Notes under the pieces: generated by a model | What the model was told of the DNA's origin: nothing | Seen by the model: the letters and a program-made list of their open reading frames with translations, nothing else | Databases searched by the model: none | Shown: positions 39,235-48,911 of the stretch, one piece after another | How the letters are laid out: the number at the start of each line of letters is the position of its first letter | Position numbering within the stretch: the stretch's first letter is position 1 | Made by a program: the position numbers and the translations under genes | From: JAGQOZ01 sp041399205 | Lineage (GTDB): Bacteria > Planctomycetota > Planctomycetia > Pirellulales > Pirellulaceae | Assembly (NCBI GenBank): GCA_041399205.1 | Contig: JAWKTK010000004.1 | Location: 62,001-126,000, forward strand | Direction: 5' to 3' | DNA length: 64,000 bases

Positions 39235-41013
39235 ATGGGTGTATTACTTCAATTACTAGGCGCGCACAAACGCTATGGCGATCAAGTCTTGCTGGACGAC
39301 GCCGACGTCACTATTTCGGACAATCAAAAGGTGGGTTTTGTCGGCCGGAATGGAGCGGGAAAGTCCACACTGTTGAGAGTCTTGCTGGATGAAGAAGATT
39401 TGGACGCGGGCGAGGTGATTCGCGGTTCGCATTTGCGAGTCGGCTATTTGCGGCAGCATGATCCGTTTCTGCCCGGCGAATCAGCACTCGATTTCTTGAT
39501 GCGAGACAGCCAGCAACCCGATTGGAAGTGTGGCGAAGTTGCGGGACGCTTTGAAATCAAAGGCCAATATCTGGAAGGACCCATTTCCGAATTGTCCGGT
39601 GGTTGGCAGACGCGAGTGAAACTGGCGGCGCTGTTGCTGCATGAACCCAATCTGCTATTGCTAGACGAACCAACCAACTTCTTGGATCTGCGAACGCAGA
39701 TCTTGCTGGAGCATTTCCTGCGCAGCTTTCCGCAAGCGTGCTTGATTGTGTCGCATGATCGAGCTTTCTTGCAGGCAACGTGCGAACAGACATTGGATTT
39801 GACTCGAGGCCGTTTGACGATGTACCCCGGCAAGATCGAATCCTTCTTGGAGTATCAAGCGGAACGCCGCGAACATGATCAGCGAGTGAACGCGACGGTA
39901 GCAGCCAAGCAGAAACAATTGAAAACGTTTATCGACAAGAATCGAGCCAAAGCCAGTACTGCCAGTCAAGCTCGTTCCAAGGCCAAACAGTTGGAACGAT
40001 TGCAACTGACGGAAATTGAAACGGATGATCCCACGGCGCATATTCGGGCGCCTCGAGTAGAACCGCGCCAAGGGCCAGCGCTGCGTTGCCTGGATTTGTC
40101 CATCGGCTATCCCGATCACTCGGTCGCCACGGAAATTGGAATTGAAATTGAACATGGGCAGCGCGCCGCCATCGTCGGTGACAATGGTCAGGGAAAAACA
40201 ACTCTGTTGCGAACGCTTGTCGATTCTTTGGAGCCGCTGGCGGGCCATGTCAAATGGGGTTATGGCTGTGAAATCGGCGTCTACGCGCAGCACGTTTACA
40301 CCAGTATCCAAGAGCATCTAACGGTGCTGGAATACTTGGAATACAAAGCCATGGCTGGGACAACGAATCAGCAAATCCTGGCGACCGCTGGTTCGTTGCT
40401 GTTCCGAGACGAGCATGTGCGGAAGAAGGTATCGGTGCTGTCAGGTGGTGAACGAGCTCGTTTGTGTATGGCCGGGCTGCTGCTGGGTAACTACAACGTT
40501 TTGATTCTGGACGAACCGGGCAACCACCTGGATGTGGAAACCGTGGAAGCATTGGCCGAAGCATTGTTGGAGTACAAAGGCACGGTTATCTTCACCAGCC
40601 ACGATCGGCACTTTATGAAACGTATTGCGTCGTCGGTAATTGAAGTGCGCGACGGACGAGTTCGGAATTACGGCGGAGATTATGACGCGTATCTGTATTC
40701 GGTCAACAAAGAGATTGATGACGGAGAACGTGCTGCTGCGGCTGCCAAAGGAAAGTCGTCCGCTGGCAAGACGGCCAACAAGAGTTCGGGCCGTTCGAAT
40801 CAAGACGAGCGGAAGCTTCGCAAAGAGCTTAGCAATCTGGAAAAAAAGATCGCTCGCTTGGACGAAGAAAAACGTTCTCTGAACCAGAGCTTGCTGACGG
40901 AAACCGACCCGCAAGAAGCCTTGCGGCTACACAATGAATTGACTCGAATCAGTCAAGAGCTGGACGAAGCCGAACTCCGCTGGTGCGAATTGCAGGAATC
41001 CATCGGCGAATAG
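39235..41013 (+). CDS. ABC-F family ATP-binding protein
   Basis: The 592-residue protein has two nucleotide-binding domains on one chain and no membrane segment. Walker A motifs are GRNGAGKST and GDNGQGKTT. Signatures are LSGGWQTR and LSGGERAR. Walker B motifs are LLLLDEPTNFLD and LILDEPGNHLD. His switches are in SHDRAF and SHDRHF. A charged linker (QRVNATVAAKQKQLKTF) separates the domains, and a coiled-coil tail follows. ABC-F proteins such as EttA, Uup and YheS act on the ribosome. The subfamily is not certain, but the coiled-coil C-terminus resembles Uup-type proteins. The second Walker B has Gly where Thr is usual. Confidence 0.88.
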   Translation: MGVLLQLLGAHKRYGDQVLLDDADVTISDNQKVGFVGRNGAGKSTLLRVLLDEEDLDAGEVIRGSHLRVGYLRQHDPFLPGESALDFLMRDSQQPDWKCGEVAGRFEIKGQYLEGPISELSGGWQTRVKLAALLLHEPNLLLLDEPTNFLDLRTQILLEHFLRSFPQACLIVSHDRAFLQATCEQTLDLTRGRLTMYPGKIESFLEYQAERREHDQRVNATVAAKQKQLKTFIDKNRAKASTASQARSKAKQLERLQLTEIETDDPTAHIRAPRVEPRQGPALRCLDLSIGYPDHSVATEIGIEIEHGQRAAIVGDNGQGKTTLLRTLVDSLEPLAGHVKWGYGCEIGVYAQHVYTSIQEHLTVLEYLEYKAMAGTTNQQILATAGSLLFRDEHVRKKVSVLSGGERARLCMAGLLLGNYNVLILDEPGNHLDVETVEALAEALLEYKGTVIFTSHDRHFMKRIASSVIEVRDGRVRNYGGDYDAYLYSVNKEIDDGERAAAAAKGKSSAGKTANKSSGRSNQDERKLRKELSNLEKKIARLDEEKRSLNQSLLTETDPQEALRLHNELTRISQELDEAELRWCELQESIGE

Positions 41014-41047
41014 TCATAGATTCACCGCTGGTAATTCGGCAGTCATT

Positions 41048-41539
41048 CTAAAACGGGTTGATCACCATCATCTTGGCGGCGGCCATGGCCAAGCCCATGA
41101 CGTTCAGCAAGACAATCATCAGCCCCACGCCGATGATGGTTCGAGTGCCATCGTCAAAGCTGCGTTTTTTGCCGTCTTTGCCGGGCTTCATCAGGCGGTT
41201 CGAAATTACTCCGCACACCCACGTCCAATGCAACATGACGTGTAGCAAGATGCCCATGGTCAAGAAGCAGGCCAACCCAAATTGGATGGAAATCCATTGG
41301 TCCAAACTGGCACCCCATAGGCTCCAGCCTTCAGATTCACCGACGGGCGGGAAAATGAAGCGAATGACGGTCATGACCCACAACAGGGCGCAGAAGACAA
41401 GCATCAACGAGGCGTCCAGCCAAAAGTTGATGATGGTTTTGGAGACTGGCTTCGAGCGATCCACGCTGTCTTTCCCTTTCGTTGGTGTTGCCGACTTCTC
41501 TTTTTTCGAAGGCTTCTTTTCTTCCACTATCACGCTCAT
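41048..41539 (-). CDS. DUF4405-like small membrane protein
   Basis: The 163-residue protein opens with a charged Lys-rich stretch of about 30 residues. It then has membrane helices FWLDASLMLVFCALLWVMTV, WISIQFGLACFLTMGILLHV and IIGVGLMIVLLNVMGLAM. The His pair in ILLHVMLHWTWVCG could bind haem, as in cytochrome-b561-like DUF4405 proteins. AAGGGA lies upstream of the ATG. It converges with the ABC-F gene, and the stops are about 35 bases apart. The function is unknown. Confidence 0.65.
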   Translation of the reverse strand: MSVIVEEKKPSKKEKSATPTKGKDSVDRSKPVSKTIINFWLDASLMLVFCALLWVMTVIRFIFPPVGESEGWSLWGASLDQWISIQFGLACFLTMGILLHVMLHWTWVCGVISNRLMKPGKDGKKRSFDDGTRTIIGVGLMIVLLNVMGLAMAAAKMMVINPF

Positions 41540-41761
41540 CTTGACGATCCCTTTTGCAAATCCAAACTGTCCGTTCAGCCGAACAAAGCAAACAACGCGC
41601 CAATCAGATTGCCGAGACCAATTTTGGAAAAGCGTACGGCGCGAAACCGCACACCGGGCCTTTTCGGCGGGAAACCGAAATCATGCTATCTACAGAGTGT
41701 GCGAATTCGCTCGGTTGCTGCGGGGCACTGTTAACGGTTAACTGCTTGACGTGATCGATGG

Positions 41762-42061
41762 TCACTGGCAGATGTCGTCGTCCATTTCGGCTAGGCACGC
41801 CTGTAAATCTTGCTTCTCTTTTTCGGTTAAGTCTCGCCAATCTCGATCATCCAAACCGGCCGCCAGTGCCCAAAGTAAATTCAAGCTACCTGTAAACTTT
41901 GTGCAGACCAGTCGGTACGCCAATGTGGGACCGAGCCGACGTAGATCGGCAATCGTATCAATTCCGACAGCTCGCAACCAGACCGACGATTTTGGGCCAA
42001 TATTTCGCAATCGCTGAATCGGTTGGTTGTCATCTTCGCTCATGTTCGAACCGTTCGTCAT
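41762..42061 (-). CDS. TfoX/Sxy C-terminal domain protein
   Basis: The short protein MTNGSNMSEDDNQPIQRLRN contains IQRLRNIGPKSSVWLRAVGI, then TIADLRRLGPTLAYRL, then SLNLLWALAAGLDDRDWRDL, the helix-hairpin-helix-like TfoX C-terminal domain. In gammaproteobacteria the full protein controls competence. Stand-alone C-terminal domains are common elsewhere and have no known role. ATG at 42061 or 42043 are both possible. It overlaps no other gene and lies just downstream of the CRTAC1-type gene on the same strand. Confidence 0.75.
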   Translation of the reverse strand: MTNGSNMSEDDNQPIQRLRNIGPKSSVWLRAVGIDTIADLRRLGPTLAYRLVCTKFTGSLNLLWALAAGLDDRDWRDLTEKEKQDLQACLAEMDDDICQ

Positions 42062-42084
42062 CAAAATATTGGCCACCGTAAGAT

Positions 42085-45000
42085 CTAAAAGCCCGATCGA
42101 TAACGCGTATTGAACTGGCGGTGCAATGATTCGGTTCGAATCGGATCCGACGAAGTGGACGTTTGCCGCGGCAGCGGTGCTAAGGTGTCGCCATCTTTGG
42201 TGTACAGGTCTTTGTCTTTGCACCAACCTGCGAATTCCAACAAGTAATACCGTTTTGATCCGGTTGGCGGAGGGGCTGCCGCGTCAAACTGCAGTTGAAT
42301 CTCTTCGCCCGGACCAATGATCGCCAAAGCACTGTCGGCCTGTTCTACCAATGGAAGCGATTGGCCAAAGGCGGTGTAAAGACCGGTCAGGTGCCGAGTA
42401 TCCCAGAGCGGCGAACGCTGACTGTAATCGTAAAACGGTCGACGTTGAGGCAGTGTGGTGCGTTTGGCAAATCCGTTTTCTGCCACCACCGCCGAACGCA
42501 ACGGTAACGACGTTCGCACGACGCCATCCGGCGCTGGTTGCACGTCCACCACGGCAATTCGATCCCAATACAATTCCACGTTGCACGATAGTCTTAACCG
42601 CACGGTGTTCTTGGGTAACGCTGCGATGTCCAGCGGCAACGCGGATCGTCGAGGCATCCCGGCCATGTAGCCAAAATGGGCGACCACCGTTTGCCATTCT
42701 CCGGTTTCGCTGGCCGCTTCCAATGTCGGAGCGTCAAAGGACGCGTTGGCTTGCCAAGCAGCAAACATCGTCTGTGAATAGGGATATTCGATCCAGCCAT
42801 CAAACACCAAAACTGGACGTTGCAACTGATCCAGAGGTTGTTCGAACGTTAGCGTCACCGAATGAAAATCGGTTCGTCCCAAGAAACGACGATCCACTTC
42901 CGCTGGTTCGACGGCAACCAAATCGGCCTCGGTAATCTGTTCCAAGACATCTTGGCCCGCATGATTCACCGCGGCGACGGGCTGCAATTCGTTCTCATAA
43001 AACCACGCTTCGCCCGTTGGTGCCGCCGATGCAATGGCAAAGCGTTCGTCCAAAACCACTCCGTAAGAATCCGGAACATCCAGCGAGGTCAAACGCACGG
43101 CGTCCAGATACATGGCTTCCTCCATGGGTTCGCCAATCCGCAATTCCAGCTTGCCATCACGGCTCTTCCAGCGTTCTTCGGACAGTAATAAATTTTCCCA
43201 CGGCCGAGGTTCGCCGTATTGTCCATCGGCCACGTTGAAGCCAATGCCGCCTACGCCCAAGACGTCGGTGACAAATTCGAATTCTTCGCCGTTCCAGCAG
43301 AACACCACGGGACAACTGGCCACTTGCCGCTGTGTTTCGACAATGGACTGAGTGCCACCGATCGGCACGTTCAGTTCGGTTTGGAAAACGCCGTCGGGCC
43401 ATGTCAGACGCACATAATCTAACTGTCCTGCCGAGCCCAATCCAACGGCCCACGGTTGCAGGCTCTGACCTGGTCCAGACGAATTACGGTAAGTGTGAAA
43501 CGCCGACCAACGAGCTCCCATGCGGACGGCACCGTCGACACCGATTCCCGATCGATTCGAACGCATCTGTTCTCCTCGATCCTCTTTCCCGCTGAACGTC
43601 ATCGTAATAAATCGAGCTCGATTGGCTGATGGCGGCAGCTGAACTAACGAATCGGCATCTTCGTCTGCAGCAGCGTCGGTTTGAACCAACAAACTGGGGC
43701 CTTTTTCTTTGCCGGTAACCAGCAGCGTGAAGTAATTTGCTGGAATGGCGATCTTGTCGATTGCATTCAGTTGTTGGTTCAAAACGATAGGGCCTCGAGC
43801 AGATCCGACCAAGAATTCAATCTGCCCATCGCCCGAAACGTCGGCCGCCAGAATGGGCGCTGTCAGATCGGTGTCTTCGGACGCATCGCTGGTGATCCAT
43901 TGTCCGTTGTCGTCTGGTTTCCAGCGAACCAACGAGCCATTCGCCACGCCCACTAGCTCTAATTGACCGTCCGCGTCTCCATCTACGGCCACGGCACATT
44001 CAATGGACGAAGTCAGCACTTTGTCCCATCCTTCCGCTGGTCGATACGACCACAAGCGATCATTGAAATAAGCTTGATGAGGCGGTTTGTCATTGATCAC
44101 CAAGATGTCCGCATCACGGTCTCGATCTAAATCCGCCACCACCACGGATCGTGACGGTTGGCCATCGCCCGTCAGGCCATATTCAGCGGCCAGCGAGCGA
44201 AACGTGCCATCCAAGTTATTGTTGAACAGCTGGTTGTCTCCTTGATTCACCACAAAGATATCTAAGTCGCCATCGTGATCGGCATCAAATATGGCTCCGT
44301 CCACAGAATTGACGTCGGCACCAGCGATGCCGCTGGTTTGTGTCACATCTTGCCATTGATTGGCCGCGGTTTGACGAAAAAGATGATTCGGACCTTGGCA
44401 TAACAAATACGCATCCACGAGCCCGTCGTTATCGATGTCTCCCCACAGCACCGTGTTCACATTCGACACCTGTGACAACGGATGGTCATTCGCTTCTATG
44501 TACTCGGTTCCGTTGTTGAGCAACACGGAATTCTTACCGTCCGCACCAACCAGAAAAAGGTCCAACTGCCCGTCTTGATTGATATCACAGACGGTGACGT
44601 TGCGACCGCGAATCTGAGAAACTCGCGTCGGCGAACCAAAAAACGGCGGCTTAATATCCACGGGCTGTTCGGCCGTAGCAACCAACGAATGGACTTCGGC
44701 CTTGGGGCCCATGCGAGTGTATTTGATTTCGGCCAGGCGAGCTTGCGGATTGCCTTCCAGCTTTTGAAACGCTTCGCGGTATTCGGTCGCTTCGTCCATG
44801 CGACCCAAACGCAGCATTGCTTGGAACGCACCGTAATATGCGCGCAAATATGGATCGCGTTCGATTGCCAATTGGAATTTTTCGAGTGCTTCTTCTAGAC
44901 GAGACAATTCCGCTAGGCATTGACCTGTGTAATACGTGGCGTAACCATCGGTCGGATCTTTGTCCGATACTTTGGAGAACATTTCCAGCGCTTTTTCCGG

Positions 45001-45421
45001 ATCGCCGTTGTCCAAATACAAGATGCCTCGGCAATAATACGCTTTCAAATAGTCCGGCAGCTTGCGTGAAGACGTCTTCCAGTAACCGAGCTGCTTGGGC
45101 ATCGTCCCCTTGTTCACGACGGTTCAAAGTGGCAATGGCCAAATCTGCTTTGATATCCAGCCACTGGGGATATTGCGAAGCCAACTTTTGAAAAATCTGA
45201 TGCGCGGCCGAATAGTCGAATTGTCCCATCAACGCGACAGCTCGATTATGCTCGCGAACAAGATCTTCCGACATTTCCGGAATCGAATTGGCCGGTGTTG
45301 TCTTTACGGAGCCACCTGAAGTGCAGCCCTGGCAACCGACAACCATGGGGAGTGCCGCCAGGGACACACCAAGCAATAGGGTTTGAATGGGGACGCGAAT
45401 CGAAAAAAAACGTCGCAACAT
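42085..45421 (-). CDS. CRTAC1/UnbV-type lipoprotein with TPR and FG-GAP repeats (one frameshift)
   Basis: The minus-strand frame from 45421 begins with a lipoprotein signal, LLLGVSLAALPMVVGC, with Cys as lipidation site. TPR helices follow (AVALMGQFDYSAAHQIF, AYYCRGILYLDNGDPEKAL). FG-GAP repeats with calcium-type loops are next (DINQDGQLDLFLVGADG, DADHDGDLDIFVVNQGDN, DLDRDRDADILVIND). An ASPIC/UnbV domain follows (GVDGAVRMGARWSAFHTYRN, LGSAGQLDYVRLTWPDGV). The C-terminal part, about 500 residues with EFAGWCKDKDLYTKDGD, completes it. The reading frame changes near 45070, between DVF and SRKLPDYL, and the total length is not a multiple of three. It is probably anchored in a membrane, facing outward; the role is unknown. 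Confidence 0.82.
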
Positions 45422-46345
45422 GAGTCAATGCTCCAGACGCAGAAATGCTGCTAGGCATGTCCACGCCAACAAGTTTACAAATAATTCCTTGGGCAGCGCC
45501 CGATTTGGCTTGTAACAGACCAAAGCGTTTCCGATTAAACCGCTTGCGAGGAATTTTCGCTCGTTAACGCTTTTTGAAGTTGTCCTTCCGCTGTCCTTCG
45601 TTGATGCGTCGGGCCATTCGCTTTACCGAGAAACGCAAATACGCAACCTCAGAACAAACGCATTGGGCTAGGATTTTCGCTCGGCTCGGCTCCTGGGAAA
45701 TTCGTCCCAATGTGGCGCTATCTGATAGTGTTGACAAGTATATCGGTTCGCACAGTTCTGAATCTAGACGAGCCATGCGGGTTTCATTTTCATTCGGCGT
45801 CGCTGCAAACGATTCAAGCGAATTGTCTGCATGACGTGTCACAATCGACAATTCGGCACGCGAGTATTGGAAGAGTGCAAGGCGTTTCTTTGGTAGATAG
45901 AACTCCAACGCAAAGAATCAGTTTACCGGTCGGCGCGAACAAACAGTAGCACAACGACCGAAAGACGGACCATGTTCGGTTTTGGGTAACCGATTGCGTA
46001 CGCATCGAGTTCCGTACGCGGCACAGTACCAAAGCCCGATGTCATACGGCTCCTTGTGGAAAGCGTGAATAACGAATGCTCACACGAGCTATTCGGGCAA
46101 CGAGAAGTATACGGTTGGCCGGTGTTTGGAAAGACGGCAGGCTGCGCGAACATGGCCTGCGTGAAGCCCCGATAGGTGATCAGATTGCTGGCGTTTCTTC
46201 GGGTTAAAGTGCCGTGGATTCGATTGCTGTTTCACTCTGGTCCTGCAATCCAGCAAAAATTATGCAAAATGGGCTGGCACGGGTTTTCTTGAAGAATTCC
46301 AGGAATGAACGGATGCCAACTACGTGATTAGCCGTGGAGGAATGT
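45422..46345. other. Gene-poor stretch
   Basis: No convincing gene is visible in these 920 bases. A minus-strand frame at 45564-45908 would start with TTG and has no recognisable domain. Short promoter-like motifs occur (for example TTGACA at about 45731), but nothing can be assigned. It separates divergent transcription units: the lipoprotein gene to the left and the sigma factor to the right. Confidence 0.4.
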
Positions 46346-46954
46346 GTGACCGAACTTGATGAAACAAATACTGAACAGCTGCTCCAGCGAGCTCGCAACG
46401 GTAATACCGATGCTGTCGATCAGCTTTTTGAACGCCACCGTCGGCGATTGCGTGGGATGGTCCAGGTACGCATGGACCCGCGATTGATGAGTCGATTAGA
46501 CCCATCCGATGTTGTCCAGGAAACGTTGGTTGTAGCGCACAAACGGTTTGACGACTTTCTGGAGAATCGGCCGATTCCTTTCTATCCATGGCTTCGCAGA
46601 ATGGCATGGAACCATTTGGTCGACCTCCATCGGCGTCATGTTGGAAGTCAGAAACGTTCTGTCAACCGAGAGGTGCAGTTTGGAATCAGTGACAATTCCG
46701 CTCTGCTGCTGGCAGGTCAATTGAGTAGCTCCTCGATGTCGCCTAGCCAAAAGCTGATGGAAAAGGAACTGAAACAACGAGTCATGGAAACGCTTGACGC
46801 TATGCCAGAAGACCAACGAGAAATAATCGTCATGCGACATCTGGAAGGGATGTCCATTGACGAAATCGCCGCCGCATTGGATATGCCGAAAGGAACGGTC
46901 ATGTCTCGCCATTTCCGTGGGCTGCAGGCAATGCGGAGGATTCTGGATGACTAA
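46346..46954 (+). CDS. ECF-type RNA polymerase sigma factor (planctomycete ECF)
   Basis: The GTG at 46346 is chosen because GGAGG lies 5 bases upstream; the GTG at 46334 would overlap that site. Region 2 reads LMSRLDPSDVVQETLVVAHK with YPWLRRMAWNHLVDLHRRHV. Region 4 reads MPEDQREIIVMRHLEGMSID and IAAALDMPKGTVMSRHFRGL, with the helix-turn-helix. The DPSDVVQET signature is typical of the ECFs that planctomycetes pair with Ser/Thr kinases. The stop overlaps the ATG of the next gene, so the two are coupled. Confidence 0.9.
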   Translation: MTELDETNTEQLLQRARNGNTDAVDQLFERHRRRLRGMVQVRMDPRLMSRLDPSDVVQETLVVAHKRFDDFLENRPIPFYPWLRRMAWNHLVDLHRRHVGSQKRSVNREVQFGISDNSALLLAGQLSSSSMSPSQKLMEKELKQRVMETLDAMPEDQREIIVMRHLEGMSIDEIAAALDMPKGTVMSRHFRGLQAMRRILDD

Positions 46955-47561
46955 CTCTCGAACCGGCGACTTGTCTGCACTCGGCCCCGATGTTTTTCGG
47001 CTAGTCGAACAACTCACCGACCTCCTTCGCGACGGCAAACACGCTGAATTTGATGAACTGTTAGCCGCGAATCCCGAACACGCCGACGCTTTGAATTCTG
47101 TACTGCCATCGATCTGCCTCTTGAACGACTTTGATGGACTGGCAATCGTCGAAGCAGGTACGTGGCGCGAAGTTGTTCGTGGAAACTCGATGTCGAACTT
47201 TTCCCCCGATGCCCTTCGCTTTTCGCCCGATGGACTCTCCATAGTTTCCGGCCATTCAGATTCAATTATTCGCATATGGGACCGCCAAACTTTGTCGCTC
47301 GTAGGAGAACTTAAAGGGCACTCGCGGGTGGTGCTGAGGCTGGCGATACACCCAGACGGAAAGACCTTAACTTCCGTCAGTGCCGACAGCACGGCCCGCT
47401 TGTGGAACATACCAACTCGAACGCTGCTCGGAACGCTAAACACCTTCGAACAAACACCCTGGGACTGCCGGTTTTCTGCAACCGGCAATCAATTGGCTGT
47501 GATGACACGCCTTGATGACGACGCCACATGTCATGTGTGGCGTGTTTTGGAGGCAGAATAG
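46947..47561 (+). CDS. WD40 protein lacking its kinase domain (internal-deletion remnant)
   Basis: The ATG at 46947 overlaps the sigma stop. The first 60 residues (DVFRLVEQLTDLLRDGKHAE, PEHADALNSVLPSICLLNDF) match the short N-terminal segment that precedes the kinase in planctomycete ECF-linked Ser/Thr kinases. The text then jumps to WD40 repeats (LRFSPDGLSIVSGHSDSIIR, IHPDGKTLTSVSADSTARLW). No kinase motif (GxGxxG, HRDLKPxN, DFG) lies between, so the catalytic domain and membrane segment are missing. The probable junction is near 47145. The remaining 204 residues could still act as a scaffold. Read as a naturally shortened gene. Confidence 0.75.
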   Translation: MTNSRTGDLSALGPDVFRLVEQLTDLLRDGKHAEFDELLAANPEHADALNSVLPSICLLNDFDGLAIVEAGTWREVVRGNSMSNFSPDALRFSPDGLSIVSGHSDSIIRIWDRQTLSLVGELKGHSRVVLRLAIHPDGKTLTSVSADSTARLWNIPTRTLLGTLNTFEQTPWDCRFSATGNQLAVMTRLDDDATCHVWRVLEAE

Positions 47562-47647
47562 ATGCCCGCTGGTTAATGTGCGTACTCAGGCACCCAGAAT
47601 CGCAAGATTTAACTCATTCACGATTAAAGACAGAACAAGGCTCCCAA

Positions 47648-47764
47648 ATGACACCAGAACCGGGGACGCTTTCAATGATGTTGATCGGGCTGCTGGGCCT
47701 GATCCGACTTCCCGGCCGCGATGGAGTCTGGCGCAGTAACAGCTTATTGCTACGAGCATGTTGA
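47648..47764 (+). pseudogene. PEP-CTERM signal remnant
   Basis: The frame from 47648 reads MTPEPGTLSMMLIGLLGLIR followed by LPGRDG and a basic stretch. This is the PEP-CTERM pattern (PEP, hydrophobic helix, Arg-rich tail) without any protein before it. Upstream frames are stop-rich. It appears to be the lone tail of a lost exosortase substrate. Another PEP-CTERM protein exists at 11657-14218. Confidence 0.5.
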
Positions 47765-47871
47765 AATGGTCGTGTTTCAGATGGGCATGTTCGGCGACAA
47801 TTACGATTCCGCATTTCAGTCGTGCGGTTTTTCCAATACATTAGCTTGTTCGCAACTGTTTTTATTTCTAA

Positions 47872-47919
47872 CTTCACGCGGAGCGTGAAGAGTACGTACC
47901 CATCACGCTCCGCGTGATG
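47872..47919. repeat. REP pair upstream of RAYT
   Basis: Two perfect hairpins face each other: CTTCACGCGGAGCGTGAAG (47872-47890, loop GGA) and CATCACGCTCCGCGTGATG (47901-47919, loop TCC), separated by AGTACGTACC. The second hairpin is the inverse of the first in its stem core. It lies 18 bases before the RAYT start. This is a BIME-like REP arrangement. Confidence 0.88.
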
Positions 47920-47937
47920 TAGGGAATCCACCAACCA

Positions 47938-48609
47938 ATGGACCTGCATTACTTCGATCGAAACGCCGACTACTCCGTTTTCGATCGACGTCTGCCTCAT
48001 TGGACCCAGCCCGGCGTTGTGTGCTTCATCACCTTTCGAACGCAGGATTCGATGCCGAAGAAAGTGGTCCAACAATGGCGTGACGATAGACGTGTTTGGC
48101 TGCGGCAACACGGCGTCGACCCGGATTCCTTCGATTGGTCAACGCAATTGCGGTCTCTTGACGAAGAGAAGCTGAACGAGTTCTACGGCACGTTTTCGAC
48201 TCGCTGGCACGAACAACTTGACTCGTGTTACGGAGCTTGTGTCCTGAAGCAACCAAAGCTTGCGGCTATCGTTGGCGATAGCTTGAAGTATGCCGACGGC
48301 GAAAAGTACGACCTAACTGATTTCGTGGTGATGCCAAATCACGTGCACCTGCTGGTTTCGTTCTTCGATGAACGAGCGATGCTGAAGCAGTGCGAGTCGT
48401 GGAAACATTGGACGGCGCGGCAAATCAATCTGACGCTCGGGCAGACCGGACGGTTCTGGCAGCAGGATGGGTTCGATCATCTGGTGCGCAGTGAAGCGCA
48501 GTTCTTACATTTCCGCAGGTATATTCAACGAAATCCGGTGAAGGCGGGACTGCAGGAAGGCGAGTTTCTGTATTTTTCGAAGCCGCTGGGTTCATCACGC
48601 GGAGCGTGA
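47938..48609 (+). CDS. REP-associated tyrosine transposase (RAYT, IS200-like Y1 family)
   Basis: The 223-residue protein has the HUH motif PNHVHLLV, downstream of DLTDFVVMPNHVHL, and a later helix HFRRYIQRNPVKAGL whose Tyr fits the catalytic residue. WTQPGVVCFITFRT near the start is typical of TnpA_REP proteins. RAYTs bind and cleave single-stranded REP hairpins and are thought to spread them; they do not normally move themselves as IS elements do. The REP hairpins sit on both sides, and the stop codon TGA is part of hairpin 48593-48611. This supports a working RAYT-REP pair, although activity is unproven. Confidence 0.9.
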   Translation: MDLHYFDRNADYSVFDRRLPHWTQPGVVCFITFRTQDSMPKKVVQQWRDDRRVWLRQHGVDPDSFDWSTQLRSLDEEKLNEFYGTFSTRWHEQLDSCYGACVLKQPKLAAIVGDSLKYADGEKYDLTDFVVMPNHVHLLVSFFDERAMLKQCESWKHWTARQINLTLGQTGRFWQQDGFDHLVRSEAQFLHFRRYIQRNPVKAGLQEGEFLYFSKPLGSSRGA

Positions 48610-48736
48610 TGGGTACGTACTCCTACGCACTACGTACTCCTCACGCACTACGTACTCCTCACGCACTACGTACTCCTCACGCACTACGTACTCCTCACGC
48701 ACTACGTACTACGTACTCCTCACGCTCCGCGTGAGG
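48593..48736. repeat. REP cluster downstream of RAYT with tandem 18-bp repeats
   Basis: Hairpin CATCACGCGGAGCGTGATG (48593-48611) overlaps the RAYT stop. About five copies of an 18-bp unit (TACGTACTCCTCACGCAC) follow. A final perfect hairpin CCTCACGCTCCGCGTGAGG (48718-48736) closes the cluster. The 18-bp units keep the left half of a REP (CTCACGC) but lack its partner arm, as if copies had been truncated by unequal exchange. Confidence 0.85.
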
Positions 48737-48911
48737 AAATTCTTTTCCATTTTTGGGAATGGTTTCGATTCGCCTGCGTAATCAGTGGCAGGCGACACAT
48801 CTTGCCCCGTATCCAGACCGGTACCGACACGGTCGCCCGGAAGATTGAACGGCGCTTCATTGATGCAATACAAACCCGAAATCTAGCCAATTGGAAAGAC
48901 AAAAGGCCGAA

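Noticed and set aside
45564..45908. Minus-strand 114-residue frame
   Set aside because: It has a TTG start, no ribosome-binding site, no domain, and lies in a gene-poor gap.
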